DNA from: Bacteroidales bacterium
GTDB taxonomy: Bacteria; Bacteroidota; Bacteroidia; Bacteroidales; UBA1556
DNA: 59,260 nucleotides
NCBI GenBank assembly: GCA_027064095.1
Contig: JAMOQI010000015.1
Span: 1 to 59,260, forward strand
Reading direction: 5' to 3'
The notes under the pieces are model-generated. The model made no database searches and had not been told where the DNA came from. It worked only from the letters and a program-made list of their open reading frames with translations. The translations under genes were made by a program, and so were the position numbers. Position 1 is the stretch's first letter. Each line of letters starts with the position of its first letter. This document shows, piece by piece, positions 17,890 through 27,850 of this stretch.

Positions 17890-20346
17890 ATGACTTTATC
17901 ATACAACTGGCTTAAGAACTATATAGATTTAGATATTGACCCTAACGAATTGTCTGTTCTCCTAACAGATTGTGGTCTAGAAGTAGAAGGAATGGAATTC
18001 CATGAGAGTATAAAAGGTGGATTAAAAGGTATTAAAGTTGGTAAAGTTCTTAGTTGTGAGAAACATAGTAATGCAGACAAGCTTAGTGTAACTACTGTAG
18101 ATATTGGAGGAGATTCTCCTTTGCCAATAGTTTGTGGTGCTCCCAATGTTGCTGCAGGTCAAACCGTTTTGGTGGCTACTGTTGGTGCCGAATTATATTC
18201 TGGTGATGAGAGTTTTAAGATTAAAAAATCAAAGATCAGAGGAGAAGTTTCGGAAGGAATGATATGTGCTGAGGATGAGCTTCAGTTGGGGGAATCGCAT
18301 GATGGTATTATGGTACTTGCTGATGATTTTGAAATTGGTGCTGATGCTTCAAAGTATTTCCCTGTTACTACGGATTATATTTATGAAATTGGTTTGACTC
18401 CAAATCGTGCTGATGCCACTTCGCATATTGGCTCTGCCAGAGACTTAGTATCTGTGATAAACCGTTTTTATCCAGAGAAAAAATTGAAATTAGAGGTTCC
18501 GGATGTTAGTGCTTTTAAGGTTGATAATCATAATTTGACAATTGAGATAAATGTAAAAAATCAGGAAGCATGTAAGAGATATTCCGGTATTTGTATTGAG
18601 AATATTGAAGTAAAGGAGTCGCCACAGTGGTTGAAAGATAAGCTTAATGCTGTAGGTTTACGACCTATTAATAATATAGTTGATATCACTAATTTTGTGT
18701 TGATGGAAACAGGTCAGCCGTTGCATGCCTTTGATTATGATAAGATTGATGGTAAAATTGTAAATGTGCAGACTGTAGCAAATGGAACAAAGTTTACCAC
18801 TTTAGACGATGAAGAGAGAGAGTTGCATGAACAAGATCTTATGATTTGTAATGCAAGTGTCCCAATGTGTATTGCTGGAGTATTTGGAGGAAATGATAGT
18901 GGTGTTAAAAATGAGACTAAAAATATATTTATAGAGAGTGCATATTTCGATTCTGTTTTTGTTAGAAAAACATCAAAGCGTCATGGTTTAAAGACTGATG
19001 CTTCTTTTCGCTTTGAGAGAGGTGCAGATCCGAATATTACAGTTTATGCACTTAAGAGAGCTGCTCTTTTAATCAAGGAAATCTCAGGAGGTAATATTGC
19101 CTCAGAGATACATGATTTCTACCCAAAACCTATTCATAATTGGGTTGTTGAGATGCGCTATAGTAGATTAAATACCCTTATTGGACAAGTTATTGAGCCG
19201 GCAATGGTGAAATCTATTTTGAGTGATATGGATATTGTTGTGTTATCTGAAAATGAAGATGTCCTTAAGCTTGAGATACCTACTTTTAAGGTTGATGTAA
19301 CTAGAGAAGTTGACGTTATTGAGGAGGTGTTGAGAGTTTATGGTTACAATAATATTAAGTTTGATGATCAAATTCGTTCTTCCATAAATAATAGTATTAA
19401 ACCTGATAGGGATCAAGTTCAGAATTTGATTTCAGAATTTTTAGTAGCAAATGGATATAATGAGATAATGAATAATTCATTAACAAGAGCTGCATATTAT
19501 GAAGATAAAAAGGACTTTAAAGCCGCTGATAGTGTTAAGATTCTTAATCCACTAAGCTCGGAACTGAATGTTTTGCGTCAATCGTTGATATTTGGTGGTT
19601 TAGAAAGTATAAAGAGAAATATTAATCACAAAAGCCCTGATATTAAATTCTTTGAGTTTGGTAAGCATTATCGTATTCAGAATTCACAAGAGCAAAGTGT
19701 TGATAAAAAATATCATGAAAGTGTGCATTTAGGAATTTTTATAAGTGGTAATAGTATTTTAGATAACTGGAAGTATTCCACTCAAAATACTGATTTTTTT
19801 GAACTTAAGTCAGTTCTTGTAAAGATATTCAATAGGTTTGCTATAGATTTAAAGGCTTTTAAGGTAAATGAATTGGAAGAAGAAGGATTTAGCTATGGCT
19901 TGGCTTATAATTATAAGAATAAGCAAATTGCTAAGTTAGGAAAGGTATCTGCAATTTTTGCTTCCGAACTTGATATTGAACAAGATGTTTTCTTCTTAGA
20001 TATACATTTTGATAATTTTTTGAGTATTCTTAATGACTTTAAGACAGCTTATAAAGAATTAGCCAAATTTCCTGCTGTAAGAAGAGATCTAGCATTATTA
20101 GTAGATAAAGGTATTACATATGCAAAAATAGAAGCAGCTGTTAAAAAGGCTGATAAAAAGCTTTTGAAATCAGTTAATCTATTTGATGTGTATGAAGGAA
20201 AAGGAATTCCTTCAGATAAAAAATCGTACGCAATAAGTATGAGTTTCCAAGATGAAAATCGTACCTTAACAGATAAAATAATTGATAAATCTGTTAAAAA
20301 AGCAATATGGATACTGGAAAATGAATTTGGAGCTAAGCTCAGATAG
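17890..20346 (+). CDS. pheT: Phenylalanine--tRNA ligase beta subunit
   Basis: PheT charges tRNA-Phe together with PheS, which is not in this window. The chosen ATG gives MTLSYNWLKNYIDLD, the normal PheT N-terminus, and 818 residues. Visible parts are the tRNA-binding OB domain (VGKVLSCEKHSNADKLSVT, VCGAPN), the B3/B4 editing region (NIVDITNFVLMETGQPLHAFD), the B5 domain and the C-terminal anticodon-binding fold (FPAVRRDLALLVDK). An upstream ATG at 17857 would add 11 unconserved residues and overlaps the promoter box. It is convergent with uvrA, 16 bases apart. Confidence 0.97.
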   Translation: MTLSYNWLKNYIDLDIDPNELSVLLTDCGLEVEGMEFHESIKGGLKGIKVGKVLSCEKHSNADKLSVTTVDIGGDSPLPIVCGAPNVAAGQTVLVATVGAELYSGDESFKIKKSKIRGEVSEGMICAEDELQLGESHDGIMVLADDFEIGADASKYFPVTTDYIYEIGLTPNRADATSHIGSARDLVSVINRFYPEKKLKLEVPDVSAFKVDNHNLTIEINVKNQEACKRYSGICIENIEVKESPQWLKDKLNAVGLRPINNIVDITNFVLMETGQPLHAFDYDKIDGKIVNVQTVANGTKFTTLDDEERELHEQDLMICNASVPMCIAGVFGGNDSGVKNETKNIFIESAYFDSVFVRKTSKRHGLKTDASFRFERGADPNITVYALKRAALLIKEISGGNIASEIHDFYPKPIHNWVVEMRYSRLNTLIGQVIEPAMVKSILSDMDIVVLSENEDVLKLEIPTFKVDVTREVDVIEEVLRVYGYNNIKFDDQIRSSINNSIKPDRDQVQNLISEFLVANGYNEIMNNSLTRAAYYEDKKDFKAADSVKILNPLSSELNVLRQSLIFGGLESIKRNINHKSPDIKFFEFGKHYRIQNSQEQSVDKKYHESVHLGIFISGNSILDNWKYSTQNTDFFELKSVLVKIFNRFAIDLKAFKVNELEEEGFSYGLAYNYKNKQIAKLGKVSAIFASELDIEQDVFFLDIHFDNFLSILNDFKTAYKELAKFPAVRRDLALLVDKGITYAKIEAAVKKADKKLLKSVNLFDVYEGKGIPSDKKSYAISMSFQDENRTLTDKIIDKSVKKAIWILENEFGAKLR

Positions 20347-20362
20347 ATTTTTTGATAATTAG

Positions 20363-23158
20363 CTATACTTTATCGATTATATATTTGGCTGTATAGGAAT
20401 ATCTATCTTTGGATAGTTCTTCGGGAGTACCTTCAAAAACAATATTCCCTCCGGATTCTCCACCTTCCGGTCCTATATCAATTATCCAATCTGCACATTT
20501 AATAAATTCTTGATTGTGCTCAATTACGATTAAACTATGCCCAATGCTAATAAGCTTATTCATAGCATTATAGAGCTTTAATATATCATGAAAATGTAGA
20601 CCTGTTGTGGGCTCATCAAAGATAAAAAGAGTTTTTTTGTCAGTATTTGCTAGGGTAAGATATGAGGCAAGTTTTATCCTCTGAGCTTCGCCACCACTTA
20701 AAGTATTTGAAGGCTGACCTAATTTAACATAACCCATTCCTACTTCGTTGAGGACTTCAAGTTTTGAAGTGATTTTCTTAGCTAAAGAGCTTTTATCTCT
20801 GCTGAAAAATTCATATGCATCTTCAACAGTCATATTTAGTACTTCTGCAATATTTTTATTTTGAAATTTAATATCAAGAGTCTCATCCTTAAATCTTGTC
20901 CCCTCACAATGTTCACATTTTAAATATATGTCGGCCATAAACTGCATCTCTACCTTTATTCTACCTTCACCTTGACATTGCTCGCATCTTCCGCCAGGAA
21001 CGTTAAAAGAGAAGAAACCGGGTTTATACGATCGCATTTTTGCTAGTTTCTGAGAAGCAAATAAAGCTCTTATTTCGTCGTATGCTTTAATGTAAGTGGC
21101 AGGATTTGACCGTGATGAACGACCAATGGGATTCTGATCTATCATTTCAACATCTTCAATCCGACTTATGTCTCCCGCTAATATTGAAAAGCTACCTGTT
21201 TTATCAGCATAACCACCCAATGCTTTTTTTAATGCAGGATATAAAATCCCTTTTACTAAAGTTGTTTTGCCTGATCCGCTTACTCCTGTTACTACCGTTA
21301 AAGTATTTAGTGGAAACTTAACATTAATATTTTTTAAATTATTTTCAGTAGCACCTTTCACTTCAATATATTGGTTCCACTTTCTTCTAATACTAGGAAC
21401 AGGAATTCTAAGGCTTCCATTCAAATACTTTCCGGTTAACGAATCTGGGCTTTTAAGTAGATTATCATAATTACCTGCAAATACAACTTCTCCACCATGA
21501 CTTCCTGCTGCAGGACCAATATCGATAATGTAATCAGAAGCTTTCATTATTTCCTCATCGTGTTCAACAACGATTACTGTATTGCCTAAGTCTCTTAGTT
21601 TTTTTAATACCTTAATAAGTCTTTGATTATCACGTGGGTGAAGACCAATACTTGGTTCGTCAAGAATATATAATGATCCTACAAGACTACTTCCCAATGA
21701 TGTAGCCAAATTTATTCTTTGAGATTCGCCTCCTGATAAAGTTGCGGACTTTCTATTTAGGCTTAAATATGACAATCCTACATCGCAAAGTACACTTAAT
21801 CTATTTACTATTTCAATAATAAGCCGTTCACTTATCTTTTTGTTGTGTTTATCAAGTTTTATATTTTGAAAAAAATATAGAGCTTTGTCCACAGGCATCA
21901 GCACAATGTCAGTAATAGACTTCCCATCTATAAGCACATAATTAGTTTCTTTTGTAAGGCGACTACCTCTACATTCAGGACAAATTTGTCTTCCTCTGTA
22001 GCGAGAAAGCATAACGCGATATTGGATTTTGTATGCATTCTGTTCAAGCTCTGTAAAGAAATTATTTAACCCTTCAAAGTATTCATTACCAGTCCATAGA
22101 AGCTTGTATTCTTCTTTAGATAATAAGTTTATTGGGCGATGAATTGGGAAGTTAAAGAGTGGTGCAGTCATGACGAGCTTATCTTTCCATAATCTCATTT
22201 TATCACCTTTCCAACAAGCTATTGCGCCATCATAGACAGATAGATTTTTATCGGGAATTACCAAGTCCTCATCAATACCAAGTATATTTCCATGTCCTTC
22301 ACATCTGCTACATGCACCATAGGGATTATTAAAGCTGAAGAAGTTAATATCCGGTTCTTTAAATTTTATACCATCGAGTTCAAATTTATTAGAAAATGTT
22401 TTTTTCTTCCACTTACTATCTATCTCGTAAAATAATATGCATTCTCCATGTCCTTCGAAGAAAGCTGTTTGGCTTGAATCAGCAATTCTTGTTTCGTCAT
22501 TTTTATTCTTTTTGCTTATTAGCCTATCGATGATAATATGGCAATCTATTTTTTTCTTTTTAGGAATTTTACCACTTTCAAGAATATCTTGTAAAAGTTT
22601 AATATGTTTATCAGAGAATACTCTTGAATATCCTTGTTGTAAATATAAGTCTAATTGAGTTTCTAGAGGTCTATCGGTTATTGATTTAATTGGAAAGCTA
22701 ATCATATACTTAGTGTCGTCCTCCAATGTGTTAATAAATTTCACAACATCATTTACATTTTGTCGCTTTACTAATTCCCCTGAAACAGGAGAATAGGTTT
22801 TACCAATTCTTGCAAAAAGTAGTTTTAAGTATTCGTATATCTCTGTTGAGGTACCAACAGTAGAACGTGGATTAACAGTGTTTACCTTTTGCTCAATTGC
22901 AATGGCGGGAGAAATACCGGTTATCTTGTCAACTTCGGGCTTACTCATTTTACCCATAAATTGACGAGCATAAGAACTTAAGCTTTCAACATATCGACGT
23001 TGGCCATCTGCATAGAGAGTGTCGAAAGCTAGTGAGGATTTACCAGAACCCGAAAGACCGGTTATTACCACGAATTTGTTGCGTGGAATCTTAACATTCA
23101 CGTTCTTAAGGTTATGTACCCTTGCCCCTTGTATTTCTATGTGCTCTATTTTAGACAA
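20363..23158 (-). CDS. uvrA: Excinuclease ABC subunit UvrA
   Basis: UvrA is the damage-recognition ATPase of nucleotide excision repair. Of 931 residues, the first Walker A is GLSGSGKSS near 34-42. Zinc modules are [23 protein letters not shown] and CEQCQGEGR...CEHCEGTRF. The ABC signatures [12 protein letters not shown] and [12 protein letters not shown] are present, as is the second Walker [10 protein letters not shown]. The reading starts with TTG (23156-23158); no in-frame ATG lies near the conserved [16 protein letters not shown], so TTG is the likely real start. It is convergent with pheT and divergent from the TylF-like gene. Confidence 0.97.
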   Translation of the reverse strand: MSKIEHIEIQGARVHNLKNVNVKIPRNKFVVITGLSGSGKSSLAFDTLYADGQRRYVESLSSYARQFMGKMSKPEVDKITGISPAIAIEQKVNTVNPRSTVGTSTEIYEYLKLLFARIGKTYSPVSGELVKRQNVNDVVKFINTLEDDTKYMISFPIKSITDRPLETQLDLYLQQGYSRVFSDKHIKLLQDILESGKIPKKKKIDCHIIIDRLISKKNKNDETRIADSSQTAFFEGHGECILFYEIDSKWKKKTFSNKFELDGIKFKEPDINFFSFNNPYGACSRCEGHGNILGIDEDLVIPDKNLSVYDGAIACWKGDKMRLWKDKLVMTAPLFNFPIHRPINLLSKEEYKLLWTGNEYFEGLNNFFTELEQNAYKIQYRVMLSRYRGRQICPECRGSRLTKETNYVLIDGKSITDIVLMPVDKALYFFQNIKLDKHNKKISERLIIEIVNRLSVLCDVGLSYLSLNRKSATLSGGESQRINLATSLGSSLVGSLYILDEPSIGLHPRDNQRLIKVLKKLRDLGNTVIVVEHDEEIMKASDYIIDIGPAAGSHGGEVVFAGNYDNLLKSPDSLTGKYLNGSLRIPVPSIRRKWNQYIEVKGATENNLKNINVKFPLNTLTVVTGVSGSGKTTLVKGILYPALKKALGGYADKTGSFSILAGDISRIEDVEMIDQNPIGRSSRSNPATYIKAYDEIRALFASQKLAKMRSYKPGFFSFNVPGGRCEQCQGEGRIKVEMQFMADIYLKCEHCEGTRFKDETLDIKFQNKNIAEVLNMTVEDAYEFFSRDKSSLAKKITSKLEVLNEVGMGYVKLGQPSNTLSGGEAQRIKLASYLTLANTDKKTLFIFDEPTTGLHFHDILKLYNAMNKLISIGHSLIVIEHNQEFIKCADWIIDIGPEGGESGGNIVFEGTPEELSKDRYSYTAKYIIDKV

Positions 23159-23319
23159 AACTCTGGTTTTTTAAACAAGCTACAAAGGAAGTAATTTTTG
23201 AGCTTATAGAAATATGTTTTTACTGCATTTTTTATTAATACATAATTTGGGTTTAAATATGTTTTTAGAATATTAATAGCATATTGTTATGACTTTTATT
23301 ATCGTAGGTAAAAAAATTG

Positions 23320-23327
23320 TACCTTTG
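23320..23327 (+). promoter_or_regulatory. -7 promoter element for the TylF-like gene
   Basis: TACCTTTG matches TAnnTTTG exactly and ends 14 bases before the ATG at 23342. Confidence 0.55.
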
Positions 23328-23341
23328 ACAAGTATTTGTAA

Positions 23342-24109
23342 ATGATAGTATTAATTAAGATGAATTTCACTATAAATTTAAATATTATACAACTTATTTC
23401 TGTAGCTATTTTTTCAATCCTTGGCTATATCGTAATTAAACTTATATTTTTCGATTATAGTTATACAATTGTTAAGCCTTTTAAATGGGAAACAGCGGTA
23501 AAAGAAGGAAATGTATCTAAAGAATTATTAAAACTTGAGAAGAATTTTGTTGATAAAGTTAGGTTTTATTCTTTGTGGTTAATTATTGAAAAGATTAAAG
23601 AAAAGGAAATTTCCGGATATTTTGCAGAAGTTGGTGTTTATAAAGGAGAAACTGCTAAGTTAATTAATATAGTTGAGCCGGCACGAAAGTTTTTATTGAT
23701 AGATACTTTTGATGGTTTTACTCAAGTTGATTTGGATAGCGAAACAACAAAAGGGGGTAAGTATTCTGCTCATAATTTCTCAGATACAAGTATAGAAATT
23801 GTAAGTAACTATATAGGGAAAAGTGAAAATCTAATTTTTATTCCAGGACATTTTCCTGAGAGTATTAGCGATTTTGATGTTGAAATAAAATATGCTTTTG
23901 TGCATATTGATGCAGATTTGTATATGCCAACTAAGGAAGCATTAAAGTATTTTTATCCAAAATTATCTGAGGGTGGAGTTATTGTAATTCATGACTATAA
24001 TCACAACTGGCAGGGGGTTAAACAAGCTGTTGATGAATATTGTATGGAAAATAGTATTGCTTTTGTAGAAGTTGCTGATATGCAAGGCAGTGTTGTTATA
24101 ACAAAGTAA
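23342..24109 (+). CDS. TylF/macrocin O-methyltransferase family protein with N-terminal membrane anchor
   Basis: This 255-residue protein has one hydrophobic segment at about 14-35. An SAM-dependent methyltransferase core of the TylF/CmcI type follows: YFAEVGVYKGETAKLI (SAM-binding), LLIDTFDGF, YAFVHIDADLY and GGVIVIHDYNHNWQGV (metal-binding Asp/His region). Family members methylate sugar hydroxyls. With a membrane anchor this one could act on glycolipid or polysaccharide precursors, which is inference. The ATG at 23342 is used, with 23360 as an alternative. It is convergent with the Lrp gene and 20 bases from it, and there is no glycan cluster alongside. Confidence 0.8.
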   Translation: MIVLIKMNFTINLNIIQLISVAIFSILGYIVIKLIFFDYSYTIVKPFKWETAVKEGNVSKELLKLEKNFVDKVRFYSLWLIIEKIKEKEISGYFAEVGVYKGETAKLINIVEPARKFLLIDTFDGFTQVDLDSETTKGGKYSAHNFSDTSIEIVSNYIGKSENLIFIPGHFPESISDFDVEIKYAFVHIDADLYMPTKEALKYFYPKLSEGGVIVIHDYNHNWQGVKQAVDEYCMENSIAFVEVADMQGSVVITK

Positions 24110-24129
24110 AATGCAAAAGAGTGACTTTG

Positions 24130-24600
24130 TTATTCCACAGGAAGATTTCTGGAAAATCCTTCTTCTAATGATATGAATGTTTCTGTTGCCACTACTTCAA
24201 CAACTGATTGTAGTTTTTCTACCAAAAGCTTTTTAAGATGTTCGTTGGAGTGTGCATATATTTTTAATAGAAAAGAATATTTGCCGGTTATATTATGACA
24301 TTCGACTACTTCAGGAATTCCTTTAATATGTTCAAATACCTCTTGGTGTGTGCGTTGTTTTACCAAGTTTATTTGCACTCCTACATAGGCTAAAGTATTA
24401 TAATTAATAGCTTTAGGGGAAATTTTAAAAGTCTTCCCGTCTATAATATTTTGCTCAATCAGTTTTTGTACTCTTTGATGAATGGCCGAAGCCGTGATAT
24501 TGCATTGACGGGCTATTTCTGTAAATGAAATTCTAATATCTTTGGCAAAAATGCCAAGAATCTTACGGTCTAAACTGTCTAAATGGAATTTGTTTGCCAA
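24130..24600 (-). CDS. Lrp/AsnC family transcriptional regulator
   Basis: This 156-residue regulator has an N-terminal helix-turn-helix (LDRKILGIFAKDIRISFTEIARQCNITASAIHQRVQKL). A C-terminal RAM ligand-binding domain follows (YVGVQINLVKQRTHQEVFEHIKGIPEVVECHNITGKYSFLL, given here in outline). Such proteins sense amino acids or other small effectors. It is separated by only two bases from the upstream RHH-like gene on the same strand, so the two are probably cotranscribed. The target is not deducible. Confidence 0.92.
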   Translation of the reverse strand: MANKFHLDSLDRKILGIFAKDIRISFTEIARQCNITASAIHQRVQKLIEQNIIDGKTFKISPKAINYNTLAYVGVQINLVKQRTHQEVFEHIKGIPEVVECHNITGKYSFLLKIYAHSNEHLKKLLVEKLQSVVEVVATETFISLEEGFSRNLPVE

Positions 24601-24602
24601 AA

Positions 24603-24890
24603 TTAATTGTCTTTTTTAGTATAAATAAAGTTTTCTTCTTCTAATAGTGAACTCTGTTTGCTTTGTTTATTAAAATCAAAAAGCAGTAATTGATTTTCGG
24701 GTTGTTTTTGGTTTTCCCACTCAATAACTCTAGGCTTAAGTTCTTCAAAACCTTGACGCAAATATTTCTTAATTAGTTTATTGGTGGTAGTTTTTTCAAG
24801 AAGAATACATTTTTGTAAAAATTCATATTCTTTATATGATAATTTAAAAGTTATCTTTTTGAATTTACGTTTTATCTTCTTTGTAGCCAT
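24603..24890 (-). CDS. Small hypothetical protein, possible ribbon-helix-helix DNA-binding
   Basis: This 95-residue protein has a very basic start (MATKKIKRKFKKITFKLSYK) and a segment resembling a ribbon-helix-helix fold: a strand ITFKLSYKEYEFL, then a helix CILLEKTTTNKLIKKYLRQGF. A Gln/Asn-rich, less structured tail follows. No family was named with certainty. It ends two bases before the Lrp-type ATG, which points to an operon and possibly joint regulation. It is not a transposon or toxin-antitoxin component as far as can be seen, since no toxin gene is adjacent. Confidence 0.6.
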   Translation of the reverse strand: MATKKIKRKFKKITFKLSYKEYEFLQKCILLEKTTTNKLIKKYLRQGFEELKPRVIEWENQKQPENQLLLFDFNKQSKQSSLLEEENFIYTKKDN

Positions 24891-24969
24891 ATAAGCGATA
24901 AATTATTAATTTATTTTGCTAAAATAATCTAATTAAGTATTGATTTTCATTTGTTTAGAAATAACTTAT

Positions 24970-26088
24970 TCATAGTTTTTTCAACACTTCAATAAAATAA
25001 TCCAGATCTTTCTGAGTTGTAAACTTGCTCATTGCCAGTCTTATAGGCCTAATAGTATTTGCTTTACCAATAGCTTTTATAACATGCGATTCTTTAACGG
25101 CTCCTGAACCACAAGCACTACCGCCGGAAACAAATATTCCATTCATCTCTAATCTTATTAGATACATTTCATTATCAGGTTTTTTAGGAATCCCAATATT
25201 CAATATATTTGGCAGTGATGTTTTATCACTATTGATTATTATATCAGCAACTTCACTTTTCAATTTATTTACAAGGTAGTCTTTCAGTTTTATATATTTA
25301 TTATTTTGTAAATCAATATTTTCATATGCTATTTCCATTGCTTTGGCCATTGCAGCAATAGCTATAAAGTTCTCCGTTCCTGCACGCATATTTCTTTCTT
25401 GGCTGCCACCTTGCATTAATGGAATAACTTTCTCATTATTATTGATATACATAAACCCTACTCCTTTAGGACCGTGGAATTTATGAGCTGACCCTACGGC
25501 AAAATCTAAAATACCAGTAGAAAAATCATTCCTAAACTTACCGATTGTCTGTACGGTGTCGGATAGAAAAAGAGCGTTGTTATTTCTACAAACTTCACTG
25601 ACTTTCTTAAGAGGTAAAAGACTTCCAATTTCGTTATTTGCATGCATTAAACTTACCAAAGACTTTTCTTCTTTTTCCGATAATATTTTATTTAATTGTG
25701 CTAAGTCAATATGTCCAAATCTATCTATATCTAAGTATATTACTTCTTTATTAAAAATATTAGCGTAATATTCTATACTTTTAAGCATAGCAGTATGTTC
25801 AATAGGACTTGTTATAATAGCCTTAATATCTTCCCTTTGAAGTAAGCCAGAAATAAGAGTGTTTATAGATTCAGTACCGCCGGAGGTAAAAAAAATATTT
25901 GCAGGCAATACATTTAACAGTCTAGCGATTACAGTTCTGGCCTTTTCTACAATAACTCTTGATTGTCTTCCCAATTCGTAAATAGAGGAAGGATTGCCAT
26001 AATTTTTTGCCATTAAGCTGTGCATAAGCTCAATAACACTTGGCTCCATCATAGTGGTAGCGGCATTATCAAGGTAAACTTTTCGCAT
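24970..26088 (-). CDS. Cysteine desulfurase (NifS/IscS-like)
   Basis: This pyridoxal-phosphate enzyme removes sulfur from cysteine for iron-sulfur clusters or thiolated cofactors. It has 372 residues. VYLDNAATTMMEPSV opens the class V aminotransferase fold. FTSGGTESINTLI binds the cofactor, and the Schiff-base Lys lies in SAHKFHGPKGVG. The mobile catalytic loop is GGSACGSGAVKESHV, with Cys in the expected place. Subgroup assignment (IscS, NifS or a tRNA-thiolation partner) cannot be made; no iscU, nifU or mnmA is adjacent. It lies 64 bases downstream of the glmM operon and may be part of it. Confidence 0.92.
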   Translation of the reverse strand: MRKVYLDNAATTMMEPSVIELMHSLMAKNYGNPSSIYELGRQSRVIVEKARTVIARLLNVLPANIFFTSGGTESINTLISGLLQREDIKAIITSPIEHTAMLKSIEYYANIFNKEVIYLDIDRFGHIDLAQLNKILSEKEEKSLVSLMHANNEIGSLLPLKKVSEVCRNNNALFLSDTVQTIGKFRNDFSTGILDFAVGSAHKFHGPKGVGFMYINNNEKVIPLMQGGSQERNMRAGTENFIAIAAMAKAMEIAYENIDLQNNKYIKLKDYLVNKLKSEVADIIINSDKTSLPNILNIGIPKKPDNEMYLIRLEMNGIFVSGGSACGSGAVKESHVIKAIGKANTIRPIRLAMSKFTTQKDLDYFIEVLKKL

Positions 26089-26152
26089 AATTTAATATGT
26101 AAATATATTTTGTGTTCTGATTGGAAAGAATCAATAAGTAGAAAATTATTAT

Positions 26153-26350
26153 TTAATTTCGATATCTTAACCAGCCTATAAATCCATATACCAATCCTCC
26201 TACGATAGCACCAACTACTGATGAAACTACTACTCCTATATTAAAATGGCCTAATTTAAACCAGCTATATATAAAAAGTATAACAAAGGAAACTCCCGCA
26301 AAGATTAATCCTTGCTTAAGGGCTGAAGGTTTTCCGACAGGTCGAACCAT
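26153..26350 (-). CDS. Small two-helix membrane protein
   Basis: This 65-residue protein has two hydrophobic helices at about 13-28 and 36-60, the second glycine-rich (VVVSSVVGAIVGGLVYGFIG). The N-terminus is basic and Pro-rich. The function is unknown. Its ATG overlaps the glmM stop by one base (TAATG), strong evidence for translational coupling. Confidence 0.75.
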   Translation of the reverse strand: MVRPVGKPSALKQGLIFAGVSFVILFIYSWFKLGHFNIGVVVSSVVGAIVGGLVYGFIGWLRYRN

Positions 26351-27735
26351 TATATTAAACTTTTAATATCGTTAATAATTTTCTCTGCTAATTCATCAGC
26401 TTCTTTCATTGATAATGCTTCAGCGTAAATTCTAATAATAGGTTCAGTATTAGACTTGCGCAAATGCACCCACGATTTTGAAAAATCAATCTTTACACCA
26501 TCAATAGTTGAAACCTTTTCATTATTATACTTATCAGCCATAGCAATTAAAATGGAGTCAACATTCATCTTTGGTTCCAATTGTATCTTGTTTTTAGAAA
26601 TAAAATATGCTGGATATTCGGCTCTAAGTTCCGAAACTTTAATATTTCTTTTTGCAAGATATGTAAGGAATAGAGCTATTCCTACTAAAGCATCTCTACC
26701 ACTGTGCAGGCTAGGATAGATAATGCCACCATTTCCTTCTCCACCAATTACTGCATTAGTTTGTCTCATCATCTCCACTACGTTAACTTCTCCTACTGCT
26801 GAGGCAGAGTAGCTAAATCCATGCTTCTCTGTTATGTCTCTGAGGGCACGAGTAGAGCTCATATTGGAAACTGTATTTCCTTTCTGATGTTGCAAAATAT
26901 AGTCAGCAACTGCTACCAAAGTATATTCTTCATTAAACATTTCACCATTTTCCATTACAATTGCAAGACGGTCAACATCCGGGTCAACAACAAAACCAAC
27001 ATCTGCTTTATTATCTATCACAGCTTTTGAAAGTTCTGTTAAATGTTCTGGTAGTGGTTCTGGATTGTGAGGGAAATGACCTGTTGGTTTAGTATATAAT
27101 TTCACAATATTATATACACCCAGTTGCTCTAGGAGAGGAATAATAGAAATACCACCGGTGGAATTTACTGCATCCAGTGCTACAGTGAAACCAGCCTTGC
27201 TTATGGCATCAATATCTACTAGTGGTAAATCCAATATATGTTGGATGTGGTTTTTTATAGCATCATAATCATGCGATAAATGCCCTAATTCATCTACTTC
27301 AGTATATTCAAAATTCTCTTTTTCAGCAATTTCTAATAACTCTTCTCCTTCTTTGCCATTAATAAATTCACCCTTTTCGTTTAGTAATTTCAGAGCATTC
27401 CATTGTTTGGGATTATGCGAAGCTGTAAGTATTACACCTCCATGTGCTTTATGGTCTGTTACTGACATCTCTACTGTTGGTGTTGTGGATAGTCCAAGGT
27501 CAATCACGTTTATTCCCATAGAGTTTAAAGTGCCAATAACTATATTGTTAACCATTGGGCCAGAGATTCTTGCATCGCGACCAACTACTACTTTAAGTTT
27601 TGTTGATGGGAATTTAGCTTTAAGCATAATAGAATATGCTGATACAAATTTTACCACATCCAAAGGGCTTAAATTATCACCAGGCTGACCACCGATGGTG
27701 CCTCTTATTCCTGATATTGATTTTATTAATGTCAT
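26350..27735 (-). CDS. glmM: Phosphoglucosamine mutase
   Basis: GlmM converts glucosamine-6-phosphate to glucosamine-1-phosphate on the way to UDP-GlcNAc for peptidoglycan and surface glycans. Of 461 residues, the phospho-serine loop is TASHNP (104-109). The Mg-binding loop is DPDVDRLAIV, sugar recognition lies in GEGNGGIIYPSLHSGRDA, and the C-terminal phosphate-binding motif is RKSNTEPIIRIYAE. A phosphomannomutase activity cannot be excluded by sequence alone. The product supplies the substrate used by the PglF-like dehydratase elsewhere in the window. Confidence 0.9.
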   Translation of the reverse strand: MTLIKSISGIRGTIGGQPGDNLSPLDVVKFVSAYSIMLKAKFPSTKLKVVVGRDARISGPMVNNIVIGTLNSMGINVIDLGLSTTPTVEMSVTDHKAHGGVILTASHNPKQWNALKLLNEKGEFINGKEGEELLEIAEKENFEYTEVDELGHLSHDYDAIKNHIQHILDLPLVDIDAISKAGFTVALDAVNSTGGISIIPLLEQLGVYNIVKLYTKPTGHFPHNPEPLPEHLTELSKAVIDNKADVGFVVDPDVDRLAIVMENGEMFNEEYTLVAVADYILQHQKGNTVSNMSSTRALRDITEKHGFSYSASAVGEVNVVEMMRQTNAVIGGEGNGGIIYPSLHSGRDALVGIALFLTYLAKRNIKVSELRAEYPAYFISKNKIQLEPKMNVDSILIAMADKYNNEKVSTIDGVKIDFSKSWVHLRKSNTEPIIRIYAEALSMKEADELAEKIINDIKSLI

Positions 27736-27761
27736 AATAAATTTATATTTGATTGCGAGGG

Positions 27762-27769
27762 CAAAAGTA
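27762..27769 (-). promoter_or_regulatory. -7 promoter element for the glmM operon
   Basis: The minus strand reads TACTTTTG, an exact TAnnTTTG match, 26 bases upstream of the ATG. Confidence 0.6.
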
Positions 27770-27850
27770 GGGAAAAGATTGAAGAGAAAAGTTTATAGGA
27801 TAAAATTTAATGGGGAAATTTTAAAGTTTTTTAAAACTTAATCGTTATGA

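Noticed and set aside
23342-24109. TylF-like methyltransferase as part of an antibiotic or natural-product cluster
   Set aside because: Neighbours are uvrA and lrp; no biosynthetic partners are present.
24970-26088. Cysteine desulfurase as DndA of a phosphorothioation system
   Set aside because: No dndB-E or ssp genes lie nearby; the neighbours are glmM and an Lrp regulator.
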